A stretch of DNA of 34,271 bases from Clostridia bacterium (GTDB lineage: Bacteria; Bacillota; Clostridia; Lachnospirales; Lachnospiraceae): the NCBI GenBank assembly GCA_003252135.1, contig QKDK01000012.1, positions 1 through 34,271 of the forward strand. The letters run 5' to 3'. A program made the translations under genes and the position numbers. Below the pieces are notes generated by a model that searched no databases, had not been told where the DNA came from, and was given only the letters and a program-made list of their open reading frames with translations. This document shows positions 24,915 through 33,800 of the stretch, in pieces. Numbering within the stretch: position 1 is the stretch's first letter; each line of letters opens with the position of its first letter.

Positions 24915-26666
24915 ATGAAGTCTTACAGAAAAAAGCATATCGGGAAGTATATCAAAGCAGGAAAATACGGTGTGCTTTCTGTGATCTGCATGTTAAGTGC
25001 CCTGCTGACTGCTTGTGCGGGGACAGAGGAAGAAGATACAGAAACGAGCAAAGGGTACACACTGACTGCGTTCATTCAGCAATCTGTTTCTGATGAGACT
25101 GGTATATGGAATAACTGGGCAGCAGAAAAGCTGAAGGAAGATACAGGGATCATGCTGGACTTTTATCCGACAGGAGACAATGTTGAAAAAAAGATCCTGC
25201 AGTATATTGTGGCAGGAGAGATACCGGATATAATCGGCTTCAAGGGGACAGATCAGGTGCAGTATGCGCTGGATGCCGGTCTGCTGCTGCCTTTGGAAAA
25301 ATATAAGGATGAACTTCCGAATCTGTTTGAAAATGAAATATATGCAGACGCCATAGAATATACCAAATCAAATGTCGGCGATGAAAGCGGACTTTTATAT
25401 GTTATGCCGACCTCTATCGGAGAAAACGGGATGAATGCCTATAACTGGATACCCCTGCTGCAGTGGAGCGCTTATAAAGAAATCGGTACACCGCCTCTCT
25501 CTACCCTGGAGGATTATCTGGATGTTGTGGAAGAGATGATGAAGGTTAAGCCGCTCAACGAAAACGGAGAGAAGATATACGGTTTTTCACTTTTTTCTGA
25601 CTGGGATAAAAATACAGCACTGGAAGTAGCAACATTATCTTTTTACTATGGGATCGATACGGAATACGTATCTGACCTGATGGAGACAAATGTCATTACC
25701 AGAGAGATCAGTTCTGTTCTTGATGAAGACAGCTTTTACAAAAGAGCCCTGCATTTTTACTTTGAAGCGAACCAGCGAGGACTCTTAGATCCGGAATCTG
25801 TAACGCAGACATACAAAAATGCAAGTGAAAAGTATAGCGAAGGCCGTGTTATGTTTTCCTACTTCAGCTGGCTGACCGGCAGTTATAACCTGGCATCATC
25901 CGGCCATGTCAATAATGAAAATGATGTTGACGGCTACGCTACCATCGTGGCTGATGATATGAAGCTTTATGAAGCTCCGAATCAGACAGTTGGAAGAAAC
26001 TGGTATTTTGCGATCAGCTCCTCCTGCAAGGATGTTGATAAAGCCTGCGAACTTTTGAACTGGCTCTATGATGAAGATACCATTTCCTATCTGTATAACG
26101 GACCGCAGGGCATTATCTGGGACTATGATGAAAGCGGAGAACCTTATGTGCTGGAGGATGGATGGAAGTATGTTGATAATTCAGAAACGGCTGAGCTTCC
26201 TGTAGACGGAGGAGGAACCCTTCTGGATGGCTCCTATGCTTTTAACGCACTCGGTATACAGGCACAGACCTTTGTGAATAGCGCTTACAGTATCAGCTAC
26301 CGTTACTGGCCGACCACGCTGGACAGGTCTCCTACCCTGATGCAGCAGGAAGTCCTGGATTTTCTTGGTACGAATACACTTGGAGATTACCTGAGACAGC
26401 ATGATATGATTGCAAAATCCACACAGGCAGTCAATATGCTTCCAGTGATCCCTGACCGAATGCAGAGCATTATTACGAAGATCGGAGAGTATGTGCAGGC
26501 TTATTCCTGGGATATCATCTATGCCAAAGATGAAGAGGAGTTCAACCTGCTTTGGGAGGAAATGAGGACACTGGCATATAACAACAATATGGATGTTGTG
26601 GAAGCCTATTATGAAAATGCCTGGAAAAAGGCTTTAAATACAGCACAGCAGTATGAAGGGGAGTAA
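24915..26666 (+). CDS. Orphan extracellular sugar-binding lipoprotein
   Basis: This 583-residue protein starts at ATG 24915 with GGAGG at 24904-24908; the frame open from 24870 is not needed. After a basic start (MKSYRKKHIGKYIKAGKYG) comes a hydrophobic stretch and the lipobox LLTAC. The rest is a large LplA-like solute-binding fold (GEIPDIIGFKGTDQVQYALD; GRVMFSYFSW). No permease genes adjoin it, unlike the binding protein at 14559. It is placed between the kinase and regulator genes of one two-component system. It may be an alternative receptor for the same permeases or a ligand-presenting partner of the kinase sensor domain. Confidence 0.88.
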   Translation: MKSYRKKHIGKYIKAGKYGVLSVICMLSALLTACAGTEEEDTETSKGYTLTAFIQQSVSDETGIWNNWAAEKLKEDTGIMLDFYPTGDNVEKKILQYIVAGEIPDIIGFKGTDQVQYALDAGLLLPLEKYKDELPNLFENEIYADAIEYTKSNVGDESGLLYVMPTSIGENGMNAYNWIPLLQWSAYKEIGTPPLSTLEDYLDVVEEMMKVKPLNENGEKIYGFSLFSDWDKNTALEVATLSFYYGIDTEYVSDLMETNVITREISSVLDEDSFYKRALHFYFEANQRGLLDPESVTQTYKNASEKYSEGRVMFSYFSWLTGSYNLASSGHVNNENDVDGYATIVADDMKLYEAPNQTVGRNWYFAISSSCKDVDKACELLNWLYDEDTISYLYNGPQGIIWDYDESGEPYVLEDGWKYVDNSETAELPVDGGGTLLDGSYAFNALGIQAQTFVNSAYSISYRYWPTTLDRSPTLMQQEVLDFLGTNTLGDYLRQHDMIAKSTQAVNMLPVIPDRMQSIITKIGEYVQAYSWDIIYAKDEEEFNLLWEEMRTLAYNNNMDVVEAYYENAWKKALNTAQQYEGE

Positions 26667-26716
26667 TAAAAAATAGGGTATTAAAGACCAGCATAGGCAG
26701 AAAGTCAGGTAAACAT

Positions 26717-27670
26717 ATGAAGGTGATCGGGGAAGGAAATTATGAAGAGACACTAACAAAGGGAATAACGGCATTGCGTGAAAAGGATTATCAGAAGGGA
26801 TTTCTTTCAAGTACAGACGGTACAAAACTGTTTTATGAGATTTACAGATGCAGTGAGGCGAAAGGCTCCATAGTTATTTCACATGGCTTCTGCGAGTTCA
26901 CGCAAAAGTATGAAGAGGTAATTCTGATGTTTGCTGCTGCCGGTTTTGATGTTTATATTTTCGATTACAGAGGACACGGACATTCGGAAAGGAAGGTAGA
27001 AGATCTTTCCATGGTGCATGTTGATTCTTACGAGGAATATGTAGAGGATCTGCATAGTGTTGTGACACAGACGGCATTAAAGGATAGTAAAGAAAAGCCG
27101 CTGTATCTGTATGCACACTCTATGGGCGGTGCGATAGCTGCATTATATCTGGAAAAATATCCGCAGGTATTTAAGAAAGCTGTTCTGACTTCTCCGATGC
27201 TTGAGGTAGACAGCGGGGCTCACTGGAATGGTTTTGTATGGCTGCTGATGCTGCTGAAAAAAGCTGCAAAAAAAGACAGGACCTATGTACAGGGACACGG
27301 AAGGTTTACCGGGAAAAAAGAGTTTGAAAAAAGCGGCTGCACCTCGGAGAACTGTTATGATCACATTTTCAAAAAGAGACTCGAAGACAAAGAATACCAG
27401 ATGAACGGTGCTTCCTGCGGTTGGGTGCTGGCAAGCTTACGTGCAGTCAGAGCCCTGCAGAGGAACGCAGAGAAAGTGACAACACCTGCATTGCTCTTTC
27501 AGGCAGGGAGAGAAACCATGGTCAAACCGGGCGGTCAGTTCGCTTTTGCAAAGAAAGCAAAGCAGGTGGAACTTATAGAAATAAAAGAATCCAGACATGA
27601 GATATACAATGCTCTGGATTCTGTAAAGGAACCATATTATGAAAAAATCGAGGCTTTTTTCATGAGGTAA
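26717..27670 (+). CDS. Alpha/beta hydrolase, monoacylglycerol lipase/PldB-like
   Basis: This 317-residue protein has the alpha/beta hydrolase fold of the Hydrolase_4 group: VISHGFCEFTQKYEEV (oxyanion region), YIFDYRGHGHS, nucleophile elbow AHSMGGAIAALYLEKYP with Ser135, and His294 in ESRHEIYNALD. The acid position reads QAGRETMVKPGGQ, with Glu266 where relatives usually have Asp. No signal peptide or membrane segment is seen. It follows the orphan binding protein by 50 bp on the same strand and overlaps the regulator gene tail by 11 bp. It could be a lysophospholipase-type housekeeping enzyme or an esterase acting on acyl groups of the imported glycan; the sequence does not decide. Confidence 0.82.
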   Translation: MKVIGEGNYEETLTKGITALREKDYQKGFLSSTDGTKLFYEIYRCSEAKGSIVISHGFCEFTQKYEEVILMFAAAGFDVYIFDYRGHGHSERKVEDLSMVHVDSYEEYVEDLHSVVTQTALKDSKEKPLYLYAHSMGGAIAALYLEKYPQVFKKAVLTSPMLEVDSGAHWNGFVWLLMLLKKAAKKDRTYVQGHGRFTGKKEFEKSGCTSENCYDHIFKKRLEDKEYQMNGASCGWVLASLRAVRALQRNAEKVTTPALLFQAGRETMVKPGGQFAFAKKAKQVELIEIKESRHEIYNALDSVKEPYYEKIEAFFMR

Positions 27671-29189
27671 GACTTGATATTTTTTTGTTTCGGCGGTAAG
27701 CGACAGGTGATACATTAAAATATCTTTTGAAAGAGCGGTTAAAATACGTCTGGCTGGAAAAGCCGACCTGATCTACGATGTCCTTCATCTTCAGATCAGA
27801 CGATTCGATCAGATGAGCGGCATAATTCAGTCTTGCTTCTGCAAGATAATCATTAAAATAATATCCGGTCTGTTTTTTAAACATGTTGCCAAGGTAAGAC
27901 GGTGACATGTTTAATTTTATGGCAAGTGTTTTTAATGAAATATCTTTATCTGAAAAATCGTGCACTGCTTTGATGACAGCGTCCACAAAAGGAAATTCAT
28001 TTTGTGAGAGCAGAATTGCATTCGAACACTCCTGTATGAAGTTCAGGCTGAAATCAAGATATTGTTTTTGCTGCAGACCTTTTTTGGGAAGAGCAGCAAT
28101 CATCGTAGTGATGGAGGGATATCGCATGGGCAGTTCGATAATATCCTTTGTCAGCTTGCGAAGCAGGTAGGGAAGCATCAGAAGACAGACATGGTAAGCA
28201 GATTCAGAGGTACTGGCAGCAGTGAAAATTCTTCTGGCAGCCAGAAGATAATCATCCAGTTGAAAAACAGCAGAAGAATTCAATGGTGAGAACTGGTCAT
28301 CCAGGCACTTGCTTATGCCATACAGATTCTGGTGATACAAAAAGTAAGGCAGCTGGCTGTAGGTCAGATAGAGCATGGTGTGAGCCACGGCATAGCTTTC
28401 CGGAACATTGGTATAAAAACCGACAGTTGTACCGACAGATATAAAAAGAGGGAAGTCCAGGAGCGATGACTTTTGCTCAGCTTCCTCAATGACCAGTTTT
28501 TTTATATCACGAACCTGTCCAACCATGGACAGGATACAGACAAGCCGCTGGGGGGATTCAAAATATATGGTAGACATGCAGTTTCCGACCAGTGACGAAA
28601 GCAGCATATCATAAAATTCAGACATCTTTAAGGAATCAGAAGAGGGGCTGTTGAAGATCACAACAGTATAGTTGTCAGAGTCCACATTAATGCCAAGAAG
28701 AGTGGCACGTTCTGAGAGCTCATTCGGTGACAGAAGGTTCTTTACCCACTGTTCTGCAAAGTTGCTGCGAAAGGTCAGGATGGAAGCACCAAAGGAACGT
28801 GAAATCTTTTCTCTTTCCTGCATGTTATTGGCGAACTGGCTGATAGATTCAGTCAGATCATTTGGGTCGAGCGGTTTCAGAAGATAGTTCTCTGCTCCGT
28901 TACGCATGGCTGAACGCACATATTCAAAATTGTTGTAGGCACTCAGGACTATGGCTGTGAGCAGCGGATTAATATCCTTTGCTGCCTTGATCAGTTCAAT
29001 TCCGCTCATCTGCGGCATGGAAACATCCGTTATCAGCAGATGGACAGCATGTGTTCGGATGTATTCAAGTGCTTCTAGCGGGGAAGTCGTGGAAAAACTG
29101 ATTTCGATATTATACCCGGACCAATCAATGGCCGTAAGTAGATCTTCGATGATGTATGATTCATCATCAACCAATACTGCCTGATACAT
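27660..29189 (-). CDS. Response regulator, YesN type, with AraC DNA-binding domain
   Basis: The regulator has 509 residues from ATG 29189, with AGGAGA upstream; the longer frame from 29222 lacks a site. The receiver domain shows Asp8/Asp9 (VLVDDES), the phosphorylation site Asp55 (LLITDVSMPQMSG) and Lys105 (NYLLKPLDP). A long middle region of about 270 residues links to a C-terminal AraC pair of helix-turn-helix motifs (LKTLAIKLNMSPSYLGNMFK; MKDIVDQVGFSSQTYFNRSF). It is the evident partner of the YesM-type kinase although separated from it by two plus-strand genes. It probably activates the importer promoter, the binding-protein promoter, or both. Confidence 0.92.
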   Translation of the reverse strand: MYQAVLVDDESYIIEDLLTAIDWSGYNIEISFSTTSPLEALEYIRTHAVHLLITDVSMPQMSGIELIKAAKDINPLLTAIVLSAYNNFEYVRSAMRNGAENYLLKPLDPNDLTESISQFANNMQEREKISRSFGASILTFRSNFAEQWVKNLLSPNELSERATLLGINVDSDNYTVVIFNSPSSDSLKMSEFYDMLLSSLVGNCMSTIYFESPQRLVCILSMVGQVRDIKKLVIEEAEQKSSLLDFPLFISVGTTVGFYTNVPESYAVAHTMLYLTYSQLPYFLYHQNLYGISKCLDDQFSPLNSSAVFQLDDYLLAARRIFTAASTSESAYHVCLLMLPYLLRKLTKDIIELPMRYPSITTMIAALPKKGLQQKQYLDFSLNFIQECSNAILLSQNEFPFVDAVIKAVHDFSDKDISLKTLAIKLNMSPSYLGNMFKKQTGYYFNDYLAEARLNYAAHLIESSDLKMKDIVDQVGFSSQTYFNRSFKRYFNVSPVAYRRNKKISSLTS

Positions 29190-29365
29190 AATGGATTCTC
29201 CTGATGTTGTAACGTTAAACAACCGCTGGCTGCCCGGTTAAAGAGACAATTATTATAGTATCATAGGTTTGTTTTTATTTCAAACTTTTTTAAATAAAAT
29301 TAGACAAAAACAGATGAAAAAAAAGCGCAAAATTGCTAGAAAATGGACACAAGTGCAACATAATA

Positions 29366-29374
29366 TGCTATAAT
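29366..29374 (+). promoter_or_regulatory. Extended -10 promoter before the P-loop gene
   Basis: TGCTATAAT (29366-29374) is an extended -10 element (TGn plus TATAAT); no consensus -35 is seen, as is usual for this type. It lies about 110 bp before the P-loop gene. The rest of the 29190-29487 gap is AT-rich. It includes a minus-strand TATAAT at about 29252-29257 that may serve the regulator gene. Confidence 0.5.
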
Positions 29375-29487
29375 GAAAAATGGTAGCAGCAGAATATGGC
29401 GGAATCAAAATCTGCGATATTTTCAGAAAATGTAAGAAGGATCTGGCAACTGGTTAACACTTTTTTGCAAGAAAGATGGGATTACAT

Positions 29488-30210
29488 ATGGAGAAGCTGT
29501 ATTTAATTGAAGGCCTGCCGGGGACAGGAAAAACAAAGCATGCATTCGGACTCAAGGATAGTCTGGAACGCAGAGGGTATAAGGTTACATTATTTGACGA
29601 GGGCAATAACAGGATTCCGACTAACTTTTCGAATGTAGCAGTCATGACAGAAGAAGAATTTCAGGCTGTTAATAAAAAGAAACAGCTGGACTCATCGGTA
29701 ATTCGCTTTGAGGGACATTGTTTTGTGAGAACAGATGACCTTCCTAAAAAAATAAAAAAAGCGGTGCACCCCTATGAGCTTGGTGAACCGTCCGACTTTC
29801 GTATGGATGCGGAGAGTTATATCCGCATGGGCTGTATGATTGTTGAAAAGAGAATGAAGGAAATCGAAAAAATCGAAGGTATCGTGATCCTGAACAGCGG
29901 ATTTTTGCAGACGCCTCTGAACGACATACTATTCAGAAAAGGTACAGACGAACAGGCGCTTGCTTACATTGAGAAGATTGCAGATACTTATACAAAACAT
30001 GATGCAGTCTGTGTTTATCTTGACCGGAATAACGTGGAAGCCTCCATCGATATTGCAAGAAAGAAAAAAGGGGAAGACTGGTACAGGCATGAACAGCATC
30101 TGGAAGCAAAGACAGGAAGCAGGAATCATATCCAGAGAATGTACAAGCTTGAGAAAGAAATTCTGAACAGCAATATGATACCGTGGACTGAATATGTATT
30201 AACGGCATAG
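29488..30210 (+). CDS. P-loop NTPase/kinase-like protein of unknown function
   Basis: This 240-residue protein begins with a Walker A loop at once: MEKLYLIEGLPGTGKTKHAF, Gly9 to Thr16. A second start four codons earlier (29476) is possible. Later blocks are GYKVTLFDEGNNRIP, IEGIVILNSGFLQ (a Walker B-like strand without the acidic end), DILFRKGTD and AVCVYLDRNNVEASIDIARK, which resembles the lid/base region of small-molecule kinases such as adenylylsulfate or nucleoside kinases. It is not linked to the glycan genes by strand or spacing and has its own promoter. Substrate unknown; phosphorylation of a small molecule is a guess from the fold. Confidence 0.75.
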   Translation: MEKLYLIEGLPGTGKTKHAFGLKDSLERRGYKVTLFDEGNNRIPTNFSNVAVMTEEEFQAVNKKKQLDSSVIRFEGHCFVRTDDLPKKIKKAVHPYELGEPSDFRMDAESYIRMGCMIVEKRMKEIEKIEGIVILNSGFLQTPLNDILFRKGTDEQALAYIEKIADTYTKHDAVCVYLDRNNVEASIDIARKKKGEDWYRHEQHLEAKTGSRNHIQRMYKLEKEILNSNMIPWTEYVLTA

Positions 30211-30228
30211 AGGATAAGAACAATTCTT

Positions 30229-30328
30229 CAGAATCAGTGAAAGTGAAAGTAAATACAAGGATGACGGCATGATCAATGCAAAAGAACTGCTCTTCATTTT
30301 ATTATTTTGCTTTTCATCACTGATTCTG
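30229..30328 (+). repeat. Long-range 12-bp inverted repeat followed by a T-rich run
   Basis: CAGAATCAGTGA (30229-30240) is the exact reverse complement of TCACTGATTCTG (30317-30328), followed by TTTTATTTT. The 76-nt loop contains the ribosome site and start of the small ORF at 30269. It could be a terminator with a long loop after the P-loop gene, or a structured leader. Confidence 0.6.
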
Positions 30329-30406
30329 TTTTATTTTCCTGACCGGCAGCGTTTCTGTATAAATTTGATGAACCTTGCAGCCTGCTGTCTGTACTTTATA
30401 GATTAG
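30269..30406 (+). CDS. Possible 45-residue hydrophobic peptide
   Basis: The ATG at 30269 has AAGGA about 8 nt upstream and opens 45 codons to TAG 30404-30406. The product starts MINAKELL and then runs LFILLFCFSSLILFYF, a single membrane-helix-like stretch, followed by PDRQRFC and a second hydrophobic part with LAACCLYFID. The frame lies partly within a 12-bp inverted repeat and ends before the ileS promoter. It resembles small membrane peptides in composition only; without homologues it may be a chance frame in AT-rich DNA. Confidence 0.3.
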   Translation: MINAKELLFILLFCFSSLILFYFPDRQRFCINLMNLAACCLYFID

Positions 30407-30473
30407 TAACAAAATGAAAAAACCAGACTCTGCCTGTGAACGGCCAAAAAGGGCAGCCAAATGAATAAAAACA

Positions 30474-30502
30474 TTGACATTATGCGACTTTCGTATTATG
30501 AT
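30474..30502 (+). promoter_or_regulatory. ileS: Sigma-A promoter of the ileS T-box transcript
   Basis: Consensus TTGACA (30474-30479), a 17-bp spacer and TATGAT (30497-30502). The predicted start at about 30509 is just ahead of the T-box stem I, so the leader RNA is about 325 nt. Confidence 0.8.
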
Positions 30503-30504
30503 AT

Positions 30505-30764
30505 TTCCCATAAAATAAGCAAAAACGATGACAGAGAGAGTATCCGTTCAAGGAAAACAACAGCGAGTCGGGGACAGTGTGAGCCTGATGTGAGTAAAGA
30601 ACGAGGAAGATCACTCTGTAGTTGCGAGACTGAATGTGCAGAAAAGGTAAGTCGAGCCGGGGACGACCGTTATATGGTGACTGTATGAAGCCTGGCTTCG
30701 TACATGAGAATAGGTGGTAAAGCGAGAAACATTTGATCTCGTCCTGTTTGGACGGGATTTTTTT
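30505..30764 (+). promoter_or_regulatory. Isoleucine T-box leader
   Basis: The gap between the P-loop gene and ileS is filled by a T-box. In stem I, ACAGAG (30531-30536) pairs with CTCTGT (30614-30619). The specifier loop shows GGAAG then ATC (30610-30612) followed by A, and ATC is an isoleucine codon, matching the downstream gene. The T-box sequence is AGGTGGTAA (30712-30720), reading on to AGCGAGA, which can also pair with TCTCG of the terminator. Uncharged tRNA-Ile should stabilise the antiterminator and let ileS be transcribed. Confidence 0.9.
30736..30764 (+). terminator. T-box-controlled terminator of ileS
   Basis: ATCTCGTCC (30736-30744), loop TGTTT, GGACGGGAT (30750-30758, one wobble) and seven T. 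It lies directly after the T-box sequence, 72 nt before the ileS start codon. Confidence 0.9.
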
Positions 30765-30835
30765 ATGTAGTCAGGAATGAAAACTGCTCCGCAGGTGAAG
30801 AGCTTTAGAAGTCAATAAGCAGGAGGATAACAGGA

Positions 30836-33800
30836 ATGTATGAGAAAGTAACGGCTGACCTTAATTTTGTTCAGCGCGAAAAAAATGTGGAAGAGTTCTG
30901 GAAAGAGAACAGGGTTTTTGAAAAAAGCATGGAGAACCGGGAAGGTGCGCCTGACTATATGTTCTACGACGGACCGCCGACCGCTAACGGTAAACCGCAT
31001 ATCGGTCATGTACTGACCCGCGTTATCAAGGATATGATTCCGAGATACCGTACCATGAAGGGATACATGGTTCCAAGAAAAGCCGGCTGGGATACCCATG
31101 GACTTCCGGTCGAGATCGAAGTGGAAAAACTGCTCGGATTGAACGGCAAAGAGCAGATCGAGCAGTACGGTATGGCACCATTTATTGAAAAATGCAAAGA
31201 AAGTGTCTGGCAGTACAAAGGAATGTGGGAAGATTTCTCGGGAACCGTTGGTTTCTGGGCTGATATGGACAACCCATATGTTACCTATCACAATGACTTC
31301 ATTGAATCCGAATGGTGGGCATTAAAACAGATCTGGGACAAGGGACTGCTCTATAAAGGTTATAAGATCGTGCCATTCTGCCCAAGATGCGGAACGCCGC
31401 TTGCATCCCATGAAGTGGCTCAGGGCTATAAGGATGTCAAAGAAAAATCCTGTTACGTAAAATTCCCGGTAAAGGACAGCAGGGACGAGTATATTCTGGC
31501 CTGGACAACAACGCCCTGGACACTTCCTTCCAATGTGGCTCTCTGTGTACATCCTGAGATCACCTATGTTAAGGTTAAGGTCGGTGTTGACGAAAAGGGC
31601 AGTGTGGTAAAAACTGCCGATAAGGAAACTGCTAAAAAGGCCGGCGCCGAAACAGGCAGCATGGATAATATTGATGAAAATACAACCGTTGCGGCTGCGA
31701 CCGAATATTACTATCTTGCCAAAGACCTTCTCTCTGTTATTGAAGGCGACTATGAAATTATCGAAGAATTTGTCGGTAGGGACCTTGAATATAAAGAATA
31801 TGAACCGTTATTTCCATATGCCTTTAATGACGCAGATGGAAATGCAGACATAACGTCGAATCGTAACAATGTGAAGGGCAAGAAAGCCTTTTATGTTACC
31901 TGCGGTGAATATGTGACTACAACAGACGGTACTGGTGTAGTTCATATCGCACCTGCTTTTGGTGAAGACGATGCACAGATCGGACGTAACTATGACCTTC
32001 CGTTTGTGCAGCTTGTGAATGAAAAGGGCGAGATGAAGGCTGAAGCAACTGATGTTGCCGGACTTTTCTGTAAAAAGGCAGATGAACCGATCCTTTCCCT
32101 GCTTGGCAAAAATAAGACCCTGTTCAAAATCATGAAATACGAACACAGCTATCCGTTCTGCTGGCGCTGTGATACACCGCTCATTTACTATGCTCGTGAA
32201 TCCTGGTTCATCAAGATGACAGCCGTAAAAGAAAACCTGATAAGGAACAACAACACCATCAACTGGATTCCAAAGAGCATTGGTGTCGGACGTTTCGGCG
32301 AATGGCTGGAGAATGTTATCGACTGGGGCATCAGCCGTAACCGTTACTGGGGAACCCCTTTAAACATCTGGCAGTGTGAATGCGGCCAGATGCACTCGAT
32401 CGGAAGCATTGAGGAACTGCAGAAATTATCTGGTTGTGCAAGCGATGTGGAGCTTCACCGCCCTTATATTGATGAGGTTACCTTCCCCTGCGAGAAGTGC
32501 GGCAAGACCATGCACCGTGTGCCGGAAGTTATCGACTGCTGGTTCGACAGCGGGGCTATGCCATTTGCACAGCATCACTATCCTTTTGAAAATAAGGATC
32601 TGTTCGAAAAACAATTCCCGGCCGACTTTATCTCGGAAGCCGTCGATCAGACAAGAGGCTGGTTCTATTCCCTGCTTGCGATCTCGACCCTGCTCTTTGA
32701 TAAAGCGCCTTATAAGAACGTAATCGTCCTTGGACATGTTCAGGATGAGAATGGTCAGAAGATGAGCAAGTCCAAAGGAAATGCAGTCGATCCGTTCGAC
32801 GCACTTTCCGAGTATGGTGCCGATGCCATCCGCTGGTACTTCTATGTGAACAGCGCTCCCTGGCTGCCGAACCGTTTCCACGGTAAGATCGTGACCGAAG
32901 GACAGCGTAAATTTATGGGTACCCTTTGGAATACGTATGCGTTCTTTGTTCTGTATGCAAACATTGATAATTTTGATGCTACAAAATATACTCTGGAATA
33001 TGACAAGCTTCCTGTTATGGATAAATGGCTGTTATCAAGACTGAATTCTGTTGTAAAAGCAACGGATGAGAACCTTGAGAACTATAAGATTCCGGAAGCA
33101 GCAAGAGCATTGCTTGATTTTGTAGACGAGATGAGCAACTGGTATGTGCGCCGAGGCAGAGAACGTTTCTGGGCAAAAGGCATGGAGCAGGATAAGATCA
33201 ATGCTTATATGACGCTTTATACAGCCCTTGTCACTGTTTGTAAGGCAGCAGCACCGATGATTCCGTTCATGACAGAACAGATCTACCGCAACCTGGTATG
33301 CAGCATCGACAAGAAAGCACCGATCAGCGTGCACCTTTGTGACTTCCCGAAGGTAAAAGAAGAATACATCGACAAAGAGCTCGAAAAGAACATGGATGCT
33401 GTACTGCAGATCGTAGTTCTCGGACGTGCCTGCCGTAATGCATCGAACATCAAGCAGCGTCAGCCGATCGCCGACATGTTCGTGAAATCAGAAGTAAAAT
33501 TATCTGCATTTTATACAGAGATCATAGAAGACGAACTGAACGTAAAATCAGTGACCTTCCGTGATGATGTGGATACGTTTACCTCTTACTCGTTCAAACC
33601 ACAGCTTCGTACCCTTGGAAAGCGATTCGGCAAACAGCTGAACAGCTTACGTGAAGTTCTGACATCTCTTGACGGTGCGACTGCAATGAAAGAGATCAAA
33701 GAGAATGGGACGCTTACCATAGAACTTGACGGCGTAACCGAAGTTCTTGAAAAAGATGACCTGCTGATCGAGATCAATCAGACCGAAGGATTTGTATCTG

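Noticed and set aside
30461-30688. 75-codon frame starting within the ileS promoter
   Set aside because: It runs through the T-box stem I and has no protein-like features; the RNA structure explains the sequence.
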